This document shows positions 18,426 through 29,201 of a DNA stretch of 64,000 nt, in pieces. The position numbers were made by a program, and so were the translations under genes. The notes below the pieces were generated by a model. It had not been told where the DNA came from, made no database searches, and saw nothing but the letters and a program-made list of their open reading frames with translations. Position 1 is the stretch's first letter, and every line of letters starts with the position of its first letter. Where the stretch lies: contig JADJLM010000004.1 of assembly GCA_016710135.1 (NCBI GenBank), positions 1 to 64,000 of the forward strand. The letters run 5' to 3'. This DNA is from Nitrosomonas sp. Its GTDB lineage: Bacteria; Pseudomonadota; Gammaproteobacteria; Burkholderiales; Nitrosomonadaceae.

Positions 18426-19463
18426 ATGACCACTACGACGTCAATCGCTAAAACTGAGTCACTTACAGAACAGATTTTCAAAGCAGCTACGTTATTACAG
18501 GCTGGCAAAAATATTGTTTTTCCAACTGAAACTGTTTATGGCTTAGGCGCTGATATCACTCACTCTGCAGCAGTTAATCGAATTTTTCAAATCAAGGAGC
18601 GTCCCATTACCCACCCCTTGATCGTTCATTTTGCAGATTTGGAACAAATTAGCTATTGGGCAGAAAATATACCCAGTCAGGCTAAGAAATTAATGGAATA
18701 TTTCTGGCCGGGCCCTCTTACTATAATTCTTCCTAAAAGTCGGCATGTTCCTTATTATGTAACAGGCGGTCAAGATACTGTGGGGTTACGCATACCTGAT
18801 CACCCAGTTGCTATTACTTTAATGAAAATATTAGGGCTTCAGAAAGCAGTCGTAGCTCCTTCGGCAAATCGTTTTGGTCGCTTAAGCCCTACAGCAGCAA
18901 CTCATATCAGTGATGAGATCCGTAGTAACGTAGATATGATACTGGACGGGGGCTCTTGCAAGGTGGGATTGGAAAGTACAATTATAAGTTTTTGTGATCT
19001 ACAGCCCATTCTCCTTAGACCGGGAGGCATTCCTTTGAATTCAATAGAAGAAATTCTCAAACAAAATATTACTACTTCACTCAGTCATAACAACAATGTA
19101 CGTACCCCTGGAATGCTTGCATCTCATTATGCACCCAGAACTCCTCTTGAGGTTTGGCCTACTGAAACGCTCCAGCATCGAATTAACGAACTGTTAAATC
19201 AGAAATACCGCTTCGCTATCCTTTCTTTGTCTGATTCACTTCATTTACCATATCAAACTACCGAAAAACCGGTTAAACGCTTTGAATGCTATCGAATGCC
19301 TTCTGATCCAATTGATTATGCTCACTGTTTATACGCTAAACTTCATCAATTAGATAATAAACGCTATGATCGCTTATTAATCGAAATGCCTCCTGATCTA
19401 CCGAATTGGCTTGCCGTTCATGATCGATTGCAACGTGCAAGTTATCATTTCGTGATGCGCTAA
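18426..19463 (+). CDS. L-threonylcarbamoyladenylate synthase (Sua5 type)
   Basis: A 345-residue enzyme that makes threonylcarbamoyl-AMP from threonine, bicarbonate and ATP for the t6A modification of tRNA. The YrdC domain (about 15-200) carries FPTETVYGLGAD, IKERPITHPLIVH, FWPGPLTIILPK and APSANRFGRLSPT. The C-terminal Sua5 domain (about 230-345) distinguishes it from short TsaC. It is divergent from amoC and is followed 18 bases later by the CbbY-like gene, so the two are probably co-transcribed. Confidence 0.93.
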   Translation: MTTTTSIAKTESLTEQIFKAATLLQAGKNIVFPTETVYGLGADITHSAAVNRIFQIKERPITHPLIVHFADLEQISYWAENIPSQAKKLMEYFWPGPLTIILPKSRHVPYYVTGGQDTVGLRIPDHPVAITLMKILGLQKAVVAPSANRFGRLSPTAATHISDEIRSNVDMILDGGSCKVGLESTIISFCDLQPILLRPGGIPLNSIEEILKQNITTSLSHNNNVRTPGMLASHYAPRTPLEVWPTETLQHRINELLNQKYRFAILSLSDSLHLPYQTTEKPVKRFECYRMPSDPIDYAHCLYAKLHQLDNKRYDRLLIEMPPDLPNWLAVHDRLQRASYHFVMR

Positions 19464-19484
19464 ATAATGGAAAAGGAATAATTG

Positions 19485-20270
19485 ATGTCGCTATCTGCTG
19501 TTTTATTTGACGTTGACGGAACACTGGCTGATACTGAGCGCGATGGCCATCGCCTCGCTTTTAATTCAGCTTTTAAAGATTTTGGACTTAATTGGAACTG
19601 GGATATCGAGCTCTATGGTAAATTGCTCCAAATCACTGGTGGAAAAGAGAGGATTCGCTATTACATTAATCATTATTCTCCAGAAATATCAAAAAACACC
19701 AATTTAACTGATTGGATTTCAGAATTACATAAAACCAAAACTGTATATTTCTTAAAATTGCTATCAGAAGGAAAAATTCCTTTACGCCCAGGGGTTGCTA
19801 GATTAATTCACGAGTTGCGAAAAAATAATATTAGGATGGCCATCGTCACAACCACGACTCCAGAAAATGTATATGCGCTATTAGAATCAACTCTGGGCGA
19901 AAAATCACCAAATTGGTTCGATGTCATTGGCGCTGGTGACGTTGTTCCTTATAAGAAACCTGCTCCTGATATTTACTACTGGGTTCTTGATAAACTCCAA
20001 CTAACACCTGATAAATGTATCGCCATTGAAGATTCAGAAAATGGACTTAAAGCCTCACTTGCAGCGAATATCAACACTATCATTACAACGAGTGAATATA
20101 CACACTCACAAAACTTCAATGGTGCAGCAATGGTTCTAACGAATTTAGGAGAACCCGAAGAACCAGCAACTATCCTTACTAACTCATATACGCTTGAACC
20201 CAAAACCACGCTAATAAATGTTTCTTCTTTAGAACAATCATTATGCGTCAATATAAAGAGTAATTTTTAG
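19485..20270 (+). CDS. HAD-superfamily sugar phosphatase, CbbY-like
   Basis: A 261-residue haloacid dehalogenase-like phosphatase. Motif I is LFDVDGTLADTE, motif II lies in MAIVTTTTPENV, motif III is YKKPAPDIY, and motif IV is IAIEDSENGLKAS. It is closest to CbbY, which clears the Rubisco inhibitor xylulose-1,5-bisphosphate in autotrophs; that role would suit a CO2-fixing nitrifier but no Rubisco gene is nearby. The start is the ATG at 19485 after a TTG used by a one-codon-longer frame. Confidence 0.85.
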   Translation: MSLSAVLFDVDGTLADTERDGHRLAFNSAFKDFGLNWNWDIELYGKLLQITGGKERIRYYINHYSPEISKNTNLTDWISELHKTKTVYFLKLLSEGKIPLRPGVARLIHELRKNNIRMAIVTTTTPENVYALLESTLGEKSPNWFDVIGAGDVVPYKKPAPDIYYWVLDKLQLTPDKCIAIEDSENGLKASLAANINTIITTSEYTHSQNFNGAAMVLTNLGEPEEPATILTNSYTLEPKTTLINVSSLEQSLCVNIKSNF

Positions 20271-20341
20271 AATCCGTGGCTTTTTTCTTTTACTTTCTTA
20301 GCTTAGCAAGAACGATTTAGATAATTGTTTTCTTATAGCAA

Positions 20342-21175
20342 ATGACCAGTTTACAAAAATCAATTCACAATAATAAGCACTACTTGAATAATCAGTGCCC
20401 TGATTGTGGAAGCACTCGCATTCATCGGTCTAGATTAAGACCCGGCGAGCGTTCTCCATCTAATTGGAATCTTATGCCGATGAGATGTCGTGATTGTAAA
20501 GCTCGTTTCTGGGTTAAAAATCGTGATGCTTATATTGTTGCAGCCGTTGTTTCAATCTGCACCCTGCTTTTAATCGTATTTGTTGGAATTATTCTTTCAC
20601 TTGATGAGATATCGATAAGTGGAAAACAATTTGATAAGCAGCTAGGTTCAAATCAAGCCACTATAAATCAGTTATCTAACGATTCTCTCTTAAACAACAA
20701 TCCTACCAAAGCAGCAATCGAAGCATTAAGTGCTCAGCAGGATAATACGATTAAACAATCGGTACCCGCCACAACGCAACAAAACGCTGATAATGGCCAT
20801 CATTTCATGATTAATCTTTTTCTGAATAGAGCTAATGAAGGCAATGCAGAAGCTCAACATCAACTTGGTCAGCTATACTTGACAGGAAATGGCGCATTGC
20901 AAGATTTTGAAGAAGCCGTGAAATGGTTCACTTTAGCTGCAAATCAGAACTATGCACCTGCTCAATATGAATTAGGGTTACTTTACCATATCGGACAAGG
21001 TGTCAATATCGATAATGAAAAAAGCTATATGTGGCTTAATTTGTCAACGGCTGGAGGATTTGAGCAAGCCATCCTCGCACGCGATAAAGTGGCCCGTTCA
21101 TTGAGTCCATCACAACTCGTTCAAGCACAGAGAGCTGCTAAAGAATGGTTACGCACAATAAATAACCAAAAATGA
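20342..21175 (+). CDS. Zinc-ribbon membrane protein with Sel1 repeats
   Basis: A 277-residue protein. The N-terminus has a zinc ribbon (CPDCGS ... CRDCKARF), then one membrane helix (AAVVSICTLLLIVFVGIIL, about 64-85). A disordered Gln/Asn-rich linker follows, then two Sel1-type TPR repeats (AEAQHQLGQLYLTG and APAQYELGLLYHIGQGV). The Sel1 part faces the periplasm if the ribbon is cytoplasmic. It is likely an adaptor for protein-protein contacts; partners unknown. Confidence 0.75.
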   Translation: MTSLQKSIHNNKHYLNNQCPDCGSTRIHRSRLRPGERSPSNWNLMPMRCRDCKARFWVKNRDAYIVAAVVSICTLLLIVFVGIILSLDEISISGKQFDKQLGSNQATINQLSNDSLLNNNPTKAAIEALSAQQDNTIKQSVPATTQQNADNGHHFMINLFLNRANEGNAEAQHQLGQLYLTGNGALQDFEEAVKWFTLAANQNYAPAQYELGLLYHIGQGVNIDNEKSYMWLNLSTAGGFEQAILARDKVARSLSPSQLVQAQRAAKEWLRTINNQK

Positions 21176-21196
21176 TATTGATTTCCTAATAAAGTA

Positions 21197-21219
21197 CCCC
21201 GCTGTTGCAACTTGCGGGG
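21197..21219. terminator. Hairpin between convergent genes
   Basis: CCCCGC pairs with GCGGGG around an 11-base loop, between the stops of the Sel1 gene (plus) and pntB (minus). T-runs are weak on both sides, so termination is inferred mainly from position. Confidence 0.5.
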
Positions 21220-21236
21220 CATTGAATTCACAAAGA

Positions 21237-22616
21237 CTAAATTGACTTAACCATATCTTCAACGACTTTCTTCGCATCGCCAAATACCATCATTGTTTTC
21301 TCCATATAAAACAAATCGTTATCTAGACCTGCATAGCCAGTCGCCATACTACGTTTTACTACAATGACCGTACGCGCCTTATGCGCTTCCAGAATAGGCA
21401 TCCCATAGATCGGGCTTCCCGGCACATTCGCTGCAGGATTAACTACATCATTTGCGCCTAACACTAGGACAACATCTGTATTTGAGAAATCACTATTGAT
21501 CTCTTCCATTTCCTGAACTTGTTCATAAGGAATTTCAGCTTCAGCTAATAGTACGTTCATATGACCAGGCATCCTACCTGCCACGGGATGAATAGCAAAG
21601 CGCGCATTCACTCCTTTTTTATGAAGTGCTTCAGCCAATTCCTTAACAGAATGTTGTGCACGCGCCACAGCTAGGCCATATCCTGGAATTATAATCACGC
21701 TATCGGCATTGCTCATCAGAAAAGCTGCATCCTCAGCGCTACCACTGCGATAGGTTTTTTGAGTACCATCACTTGCAACTTGATTAGCACCATCTCCACC
21801 AAAACCACCCAGTATGACGGAGAGGAAAGGTCGATTCATAGCCTTACACATGATGTAAGAGAGAATAGCGCCCGAGCTACCAACCAGCGACCCTGCAATG
21901 ATCAGCATCGGATTACCTAACGAAAACCCGATTCCAGCTGCTGCCCAACCCGAATATGAATTCAACATCGAAATCACAACAGGCATATCAGCACCCCCGA
22001 TTGGGATAATGATAAGGAATCCAAGCACGAAGGCGATTGCAGTCATTGCAATGAATGCTGTCCAGTTGGTTGTCTCACTAAAAAAGAACCATAACCCAAA
22101 GCCAATCATCGCGATAGCTATCAGCAAATTAATCGCATGTTGCCCTGAAAAAATTACGGGCGCTCCACCCATTCTTCCGGATAATTTCAGAAACGCAATA
22201 ACAGAACCTGACCAAGTCATTGCGCCAATAAAAGTGCCGAGAAACAGCTCTAATTTACTACCCATAGGCAGTATCTCGGGCAAACCGAAAGAGACTGGAT
22301 TATTAACGGCAGCAATCGCGATAAACACCGCCGCCAAACCAACCAATGAATGCATGAATGCCACTAGCTCTGGCATTGCAGTCATCTGAACACGATTCGC
22401 GACAATCGATCCAATAATACCGCCAATTGCAATACAACCCAGAATCAACATCCAGTTCTGGGTAATCGTCAAAGTTGTTGTGACAGCGATTGCCATCCCA
22501 ACCATCCCAAACAAGTTACCTCGTCGAGATGATAAAGGTGAACTTAACCCCTTTAAGGCTAAAATAAAAAAAACTGCAGCAACGAGATAAGCTAGAGCAA
22601 TAAAATTAGCTGACAT
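21237..22616 (-). CDS. pntB: NAD(P) transhydrogenase subunit beta
   Basis: A 459-residue membrane subunit of the proton-translocating transhydrogenase. The N-terminal two thirds are membrane helices. The C-terminal domain III binds NADP(H), with the loop PGYGLAVARAQHSV and the family blocks GANDVVNPAA and IYGMPILEA. Together with the alpha subunits it uses the proton gradient to make NADPH from NADH. Its ATG directly follows the pntAB stop. Confidence 0.96.
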   Translation of the reverse strand: MSANFIALAYLVAAVFFILALKGLSSPLSSRRGNLFGMVGMAIAVTTTLTITQNWMLILGCIAIGGIIGSIVANRVQMTAMPELVAFMHSLVGLAAVFIAIAAVNNPVSFGLPEILPMGSKLELFLGTFIGAMTWSGSVIAFLKLSGRMGGAPVIFSGQHAINLLIAIAMIGFGLWFFFSETTNWTAFIAMTAIAFVLGFLIIIPIGGADMPVVISMLNSYSGWAAAGIGFSLGNPMLIIAGSLVGSSGAILSYIMCKAMNRPFLSVILGGFGGDGANQVASDGTQKTYRSGSAEDAAFLMSNADSVIIIPGYGLAVARAQHSVKELAEALHKKGVNARFAIHPVAGRMPGHMNVLLAEAEIPYEQVQEMEEINSDFSNTDVVLVLGANDVVNPAANVPGSPIYGMPILEAHKARTVIVVKRSMATGYAGLDNDLFYMEKTMMVFGDAKKVVEDMVKSI

Positions 22617-22925
22617 TTATACGTTCCCTTTCTTATCTTTTTTTCTAAACATTTCCAACATACGTTGCGTAACGAGGAAACCACCAAATACGTTAATTGA
22701 AGCAAGTACCACAGCAATTGCTCCCAACCAAACTCCCCAATCAGTCTCTAGCGGTCCTGCAGCAAGCATTGCGCCAACTAAAATAATGCTCGAGATTGCA
22801 TTCGTTACTGACATTAAAGGCGTGTGCAAGGCGGGTGTCACATTCCATACGACATGGTAGCCAACGAAAACAGCCAGCACGAATACCGTAAGATGAATTA
22901 TCGTTGGGTCAATATCACCAATCAT
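22617..22925 (-). CDS. pntAB: NAD(P) transhydrogenase alpha-2 (membrane) subunit
   Basis: A 102-residue membrane protein equal to the C-terminal part of E. coli PntA: helices LTVFVLAVFVGYHVVW, ISSIILVGAMLAAG and IAVVLASINVFGGFLVTQRML, then a basic end. A separate small gene is the alpha-proteobacterial (Rhodospirillum) three-gene arrangement. Confidence 0.93.
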   Translation of the reverse strand: MIGDIDPTIIHLTVFVLAVFVGYHVVWNVTPALHTPLMSVTNAISSIILVGAMLAAGPLETDWGVWLGAIAVVLASINVFGGFLVTQRMLEMFRKKDKKGNV

Positions 22926-22971
22926 GTTTATTCCTCATAAGATTTATCACTTAAAATAACTTGTTCAAGTA

Positions 22972-24099
22972 TCACGCTTTTTTAGTTAATTCGCCGCCGG
23001 AGCAAACCATAGTTCCTGCAATAATTTCATCTTCCAGATTAATATTGAGTTCACCAGTTTTTGCGTCCAACATCAAATTTAAGAAATTCATCAGGTTGCG
23101 TGCATATAAAGCACTTGCATCCGCAGCAACTAAACCTGGTAAATTTGCGACTCCTATTAAATGGACGCCATACTTGGTAACTGTCTTATTTAATTCAGAT
23201 ATAGGGCAATTACCTCCCGCCTCAACTGCCATATCGACGATCACAGAACCCGGTTTCATTGCTTTTACCGTTTCTTCCTTAATCAAAACAGGTGCTGGCC
23301 GCCCCGGAATTAAAGCAGTCGTAATAATGATATCTGCTGCAGCTGCCCGTTCATGAATTAACTCCCCTTGTCGACGCTTATAATCGTCTGACATTTCGGT
23401 TGCGTAGCCCCCAGCTGTTTCTGCTTTTGCTTTTTCTTCATCTGTCAGTGGAACTTCAACAAATTTTGCACCTAGGCTCTCAACTTGTTCTTTAACGGCT
23501 GGGCGCACATCAAATGCTTCAATAACCGCTCCCAAACGCTTTGCTGTCGCAATTGCCTGCAGTCCTGCAACACCCGCTCCTAAAATAAGCACTCTTGCCG
23601 CTTTGACTGTTCCCGCTGCTGTCATGAGCATGGGAAAAAACTTTTGATAAGTATTAGCAGCAATGATTACCGCCTTGTAACCGCCAATATTTGCTTGCGA
23701 TGAAAGCACATCCATACTTTGAGCTCGCGAAATTCGTGGTAACTTTTCCATCGCAAACGCAGTCACACCCTGCTTTGCCAAAGCGCTAATTTCATCAACG
23801 TGATGGGGCGACAATAGCCCAATTAGTACCAAATCTTTGCGCAACATAGGCAATTCATCAGCGACCGGCCCTCGAACCTTCAGAATAATCTGAGCCTGAC
23901 TATACAGCTGAGTGACATCACTGACAATCACTGCGCCCGCCTCTTGGTAAGCATTATCTGGAATACTTGCGCCCGCGCCTGCACCAGTTTGGACCAATAC
24001 GGTATGCAAACCTTTAGCAGTATATTTCTTTACTGTTTCTGGTGTAGCCGCGACCCGCGTTTCTCCCGCAAAAGTTTCTGCAGGTATGCCTATGTGCAT
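22972..24099 (-). CDS. pntAA: NAD(P) transhydrogenase alpha-1 (NAD-binding) subunit
   Basis: A 375-residue soluble domain I of transhydrogenase, related to alanine dehydrogenase. It starts MHIGIPAETFAGETRVAATPETV. The NAD-binding Rossmann motif is LILGAGVAGLQAIATAKRLGA, and RQGELIHERAAAADIIITTALIPGRPAP is conserved in the family. First gene of the pnt operon, with a 46-base gap to pntAB. Confidence 0.95.
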   Translation of the reverse strand: MHIGIPAETFAGETRVAATPETVKKYTAKGLHTVLVQTGAGAGASIPDNAYQEAGAVIVSDVTQLYSQAQIILKVRGPVADELPMLRKDLVLIGLLSPHHVDEISALAKQGVTAFAMEKLPRISRAQSMDVLSSQANIGGYKAVIIAANTYQKFFPMLMTAAGTVKAARVLILGAGVAGLQAIATAKRLGAVIEAFDVRPAVKEQVESLGAKFVEVPLTDEEKAKAETAGGYATEMSDDYKRRQGELIHERAAAADIIITTALIPGRPAPVLIKEETVKAMKPGSVIVDMAVEAGGNCPISELNKTVTKYGVHLIGVANLPGLVAADASALYARNLMNFLNLMLDAKTGELNINLEDEIIAGTMVCSGGELTKKA

Positions 24100-24235
24100 T
24101 GCTTATCTCCCTTATTTTCTTTCAAACCAAATAATTAAAAACACTTCCAATCGCCTTGAAGAGTTATTATAAATCAATCCAAGTATCGGTATTCAATTGT
24201 ATTTTCACCGTTTACTATATCTCAGTTTTCTATCT

Positions 24236-27200
24236 TCAATTTAAATGCTTAAGGCAATGACTAATCCAATGTCTTGTCAACTTTTCCTGCGCACTATTCT
24301 GCTTCAATCGTGAAGCTAATCCCCCAAAATCAACTGAATCAAGTTCTTGGTCTTGATTAAAGCAAGAAAAAACGTAAGTTACCTCACCGGTTATAGGATC
24401 TTTATGCGGTTGCAAACATTGAGCACAGATTTCTTTCATCATACATTGCATTGGTGAATTAATAGAACCAATTGCAAAATGATTAGCTTTTAAATAAGGC
24501 TTTAACTGTTGATGGCGAGCAATACCGACCGCGGCCATCATTCGATCCGACCCAATTGCAATAATTCGGTCTGCATCTTTCAACGATATAGGTTGTGAAC
24601 CTAAGGCTCCACTACCATAGGCAACCATGGCCTGTACAATATTACCAACAAAGCTAAAGTCCCCTTGCCGAGAAGGTTCGAATCCAGGCTCTTCATCACA
24701 GCACCATACAATGGTATCTGCTGCTGCTTCTATTTCAGCTACTTTGTATCGATCGATCTGCTTTTTATATCCCGCAAAATATAAGACCCTGCAACCTGCA
24801 GCACGCGCCGCCGCCCCGATCGAGAATAAAACTGCATTCCCTAATCCTCCTCCGACTAATAAGACAGTTTCGTTTTCAAATATTTCAGTGGGCGTTCCAG
24901 TAGGTCCCATCAAAATAACTGGATCACCGGGATTTAATAACGTACATAAGTCAGCAGACCCACCCATCTCCAAGGTAATCAATGATACAAGCCCTTTTGA
25001 ATTATCGACGGAGGCTCCTGTCAGCGCGATACCTTCCATCGCCAATCGTGTATTTACCACTATCTTTGAAAGGGATGCGAAATTCTGGAATCGATAAAAC
25101 TGACCCGGATGAAAATGTTTTGCCGCTAATGGCGCATGAACGACTACTTCGACGATATTAGGTGTCAATCGTTCTACCTTATGCACCGTTGCCCTGAGCT
25201 GACGATTCAAATTATCGATAAATTCATGATCAGCTTGTTTAATAGCAGGCCCAACTTGGTTTAAAACGCTACTCACAGCCGGGTAACCTTGCTTAGCACT
25301 CGCCATTGCTTTTACAACATTCCCAGAATACGATGGATGAAGATCACCAAAGAAACTAATAAAACGCCCGTCCGAGCAGCGACTCAACAGCACAGCTGGA
25401 GTTTCTGGTTTAGGATTACCCTTGATGATACTAACCGGATTACCTTTTTCATCGCACGCAGCGAAATAACACCCGTCGAGCTTAAAGTACTTCTCATCTT
25501 CTCGAGCTAGCACGGTATTAGGTTGGGTTCCTGCTGCAACAAGAATAGCACGAGCAGGCAACTCAACTTCCTTAGATTGATGCCATTTGCCATTTTCATC
25601 CATGGACTGAACAGAAAAACGAATTGACCGCGCATGCTCCCAGTGGTCTAACTCGATTCGTAATGGTGTCAGGCCTTCCGCAAACCAGATTCCTTCCTCC
25701 AACGCCTTCTCAACTTCTTCATGGTTCAAGGTATAAGATGGACTATCAACGAGTCTTTTACGATAAGCAAGTGTTGCGCCACCCCAGGCTTGTAATAATT
25801 TAATAATATTAGGATCGCGCCCCTCTTTTTGCGCTTCAAGTCGCTCTGCTCGAATCGCGCGTGCATGCATCAAAAACTCCGTTGCAATTTCTCGCTCTTC
25901 CGCATCCCAACTGTGCTGGATAAAATCTTCCCCTTTTTCTGCTGCAAGAATTTCATAGCGCTGCAAGAATTTTTCTACTTGAATAGGATAATACGCAAGC
26001 GACTCCGTCGCAGTATCAATGGCAGTTAATCCCCCACCAATCACCACGACGGGTAAACGTAGCTGCATGTTAGCAATCGAATCCGTTTGCGCCGCTCCTG
26101 TTAACTGTAATGCCATCAAAAAGTCCGATGCGGCTCTCACTCCTCGAGCCAGCCCGTTTGGTAAGTCCAGCACTGTTGGACGACCTGCACCTGCAGCTAG
26201 TGCAATATGATCAAAACCCAGATCCAGCGCGTCATCTGCTGTAAGTGTCCCTCCAAAACGCACTCCACCAATAAGCGCGAACTCATTACGACGCTCTAAT
26301 AACAATCGAATAAATTGCAAGAAATTTTTGTCCCAGCGAACGGTAATACCATACTCGGCAACACCGCCAAAACCTCCAGGCATTCGCTCATTGAGATCAA
26401 CTCGTAACAAATCACTATCGTAAATCGCAGTAAACGGAACACGTGCGCCATTGAGATCAATGCCATTCATTTCTTTAGGTAGTGGTTCAATCTTTAACCC
26501 ATCGATTCCCACTACCGTATGACCATCATTCATCAAATGGTGAGCAAGCGTATAGCCGGCGGGTCCCATACCAACGACTAGCACCTTCTTTCCCGTTGCT
26601 GGTCTAGGCAAAGGTCTTCGCAAGTCAAGTGGATTCCAGCGCGTTAACAAACTATAAATCTCAACCCCCAAGGTAACTCCAATACATCTTTGAGTGTTCG
26701 TGTTTCTGCCTGAGGAATATTGACTGGTTCCTGCTTTTGATAAATACACGATTTCATACAATCGTTACAAATCCGATGTCCGGTTCCCGCGCACATCGGA
26801 TTATCGAGCACGATCATCGCCAAACTACCAATTGCATAGCCTTGTGTTTTAAGCTTATGAAACTCTGAAATTCTTTCTTCCAGAGGGCAACCCGCTAATA
26901 AAACTCCTAATTCACTTTTTTTAAATGAAGGTAATTCTTCTGAGTTTTTAGATTTTTGAACAAAACCTTTAGAACATGAGTCCTTACCTTGTTCATGACA
27001 CCAGATACAATAATTCGCTTCATCTAGCGCACCAACTAGATCAGTCCCTGTATCTGTCAGTGAAAACCCTTCTCTATGACGTAAATGATCCAGACGATGG
27101 AGCGGAAAACCCTTTTGGATGTCCGTCGAAAGTGACAGTAAATGTAAATAATCTAATTTTGCTGGTGATTTAAATAAAATACCTGCTTTTGTATGTTCCT

Positions 27201-27771
27201 GGCCCTCAGGAGTTCTTAAAGCCCATGCTGCATAATGAAGTGTTTTCTCTAGCCACGCTGCGTTATTTGCCTCGTCCTCCAACCAGCCAGCCACATGCGT
27301 TGCAAATACCAACTCTGCGAAGGGTTCACCAAATTCAACTTCCAGCGCTTTCTCAAGAACTTCTCCATCAATAGTCGGTAAAATCTCATCACTCACCTTA
27401 GTTTTAGCTCGGCGCTGCACAAACTGCCTTTTACAAAAATACAAGGGAGCTAGCTCGTGATGTCTTGCTGCTAAAGCACAAACCTCTTTTTCTATTCCAA
27501 ATAGCTGGCCAATAAAATCCTCAGTCCAGGGAGCAAGATCGATTAGCAATAATGATTCATCTTTGGGCGCTATTTCATCTGGACTTAAACGTGCTTGGTC
27601 CAAACGATTTTTAAGCGCTGGATCAGCACTCCCAAGAAACTCTAGAAACGCCTGATCTAATTTCAACAAACCATCGCGACGATATAGTTCTAAGAAACTC
27701 ACTCCGAATTTAAGCTCAGGCGTCATAATTGTCGATGAAAGTTGAGTAAATGTTGAGTGTAAATAGGTCAT
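24236..27771 (-). pseudogene. Large FAD/Fe-S oxidoreductase (GltD-like plus ferredoxin reductase-like), one frameshift
   Basis: Two overlapping frames make one protein of about 1178 residues if a G is restored in the run of five G near 26664-26668. Before the shift: WCHEQGKDSC, MCAGTGHRICNDCMKSC, probable Fe-S ligands. After the shift: a GltD-like FAD domain (VLVVGMGPAGYTLAHHL), an NADP-binding site (VVIGGGLTAIDTATE), then a ferredoxin-reductase-like C-terminus (HFHPGQFYRFQ, VLLVGGGLGNAVLFSIG) and a late Cys group (CMMKEICAQCLQ). It probably passes electrons between NAD(P)H and a low-potential acceptor; the substrate is unknown. It lies upstream of pnt on the same strand. A sequence error is as likely as true breakage. 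Confidence 0.8.
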
Positions 27772-27914
27772 TTTAGTTAATTTTTATTGTAAAAATCCTA
27801 CTTAAGTTTTGCTTTGGTTAAATTCAGAAAAACTTTTCAGAAAATCTAAGCAAACTGCCAGTACCTCTAGCAAGCTTGGATCAAAGCAAGGAAATTACAA
27901 GGTAGGATTGGACT

Positions 27915-29185
27915 TTAGCAGATCATTCCAGCAGCAACCGTATTGTTAGTTGTTTCATCAATTATAATAAAACTACCTGTAGCACGATTGCGACTGTATA
28001 TATCAAAAACAAGCGGTTGTTGAACTTTCATCACAACACGAGCAATATCATTCATCTTTAGAGACTCTGTTTTTCTTGATTAAGCGTATTAACATCAACA
28101 CGATAGTCAATTTGACTCACGAGACCTTTTACCATTCGTGTAGTATGCTTAACAATATACTTACGTCCAGAACTCAAAGGTTGCTCCGACAACCAACATA
28201 ACATCGCCGTGAATTCTTTATCGACTCGCGGTTGATCGCCTGATTTTACTAGCATATCCCCGCGTGAGATATCCAAATGATCTTCGATTGTCACTGTAAC
28301 CGATTGGGGAGCAAAAGCTTCTTCAAAATTGCTTTGATAAAGTAAAATTTCCTTAATTCGAGAATGTAATCCGGAAGGCTGTATCGTTACAGCATCGCCA
28401 ACCTTAATTAAGCCGGACTCAACCCGACCCATATAGCCTCTGAAATCATGAAGCTCTTCTGTTTGAGGTCGGCAAACCCACTGAACCGGAAAGCGAAAGT
28501 CATCCAAATTAACGTCGTGCTCAATATCAACATTTTCCAGCAAGTCAATTAGCGTCCTTCCTTGATACCAATTGAGTTGATCACCGCGCTCCACAACCAT
28601 ATCGCCATTCAAGGCCGACATCGGAATATATTCAACATTACGCAAATTAAGATTCTGCGAAAATACCGCAAAATCACTGCAAATTTGAGTAAATACATCT
28701 CGTGAATATTCCACTAAATCCATCTTATTTACTGCCACAACAATATGAGGAATACCGACAAGGCTGGCAAGATAGGTATGGCGCCGAGATTGCGTCAAAA
28801 CCCCTTTACGCGCATCAATAAGAATGATCGCCAGATTTGCTGTAGAGGCGCCTGTCACCATATTCCTTGTATACTGCTCGTGACCAGGTGTATCCGCAAT
28901 AATAAATTTACGCTTGGGTGTCGCAAAATAGCGGTATGCCACATCTATCGTGATACCCTGCTCCCGCTCTGCTTGTAAACCATCGGTCAATAACGACAAA
29001 TCAACATTTTGCATACCTCGCTTACTGGATGTTTTCGCAATAGAGCTTAGCTGATCTTCAAATATTGATTTTGAATCATGTAATAAACGACCAATTAGCG
29101 TACTTTTCCCATCATCTACACTACCCGCTGCAATAAAACGAAGTAGTTCAGCACGATCAAGTCCTACATTTTCAACTACCGACAT
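27915..29185 (-). pseudogene. cysN: Sulfate adenylyltransferase large subunit, frameshifted near the end
   Basis: This is the GTPase subunit of ATP sulfurylase. G motifs are AGSVDDGKST, DTPGHEQYTRNM and AVNKMDLV, followed by translation-factor-like beta-barrels. The open frame stops at 28058, but the next 140 bases continue in another frame with the expected C-terminus (MNDIARVVMKVQQPLVFDIY, NRATGSFIIIDE, TVAAGM) to a stop at 27915. One missing base at about 28063 accounts for it. The restored protein is 423 residues, normal for CysN. Loss of the last 45 residues would probably harm folding. Confidence 0.9.
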
Positions 29186-29201
29186 TTGATAACCTTCTGT
29201 A

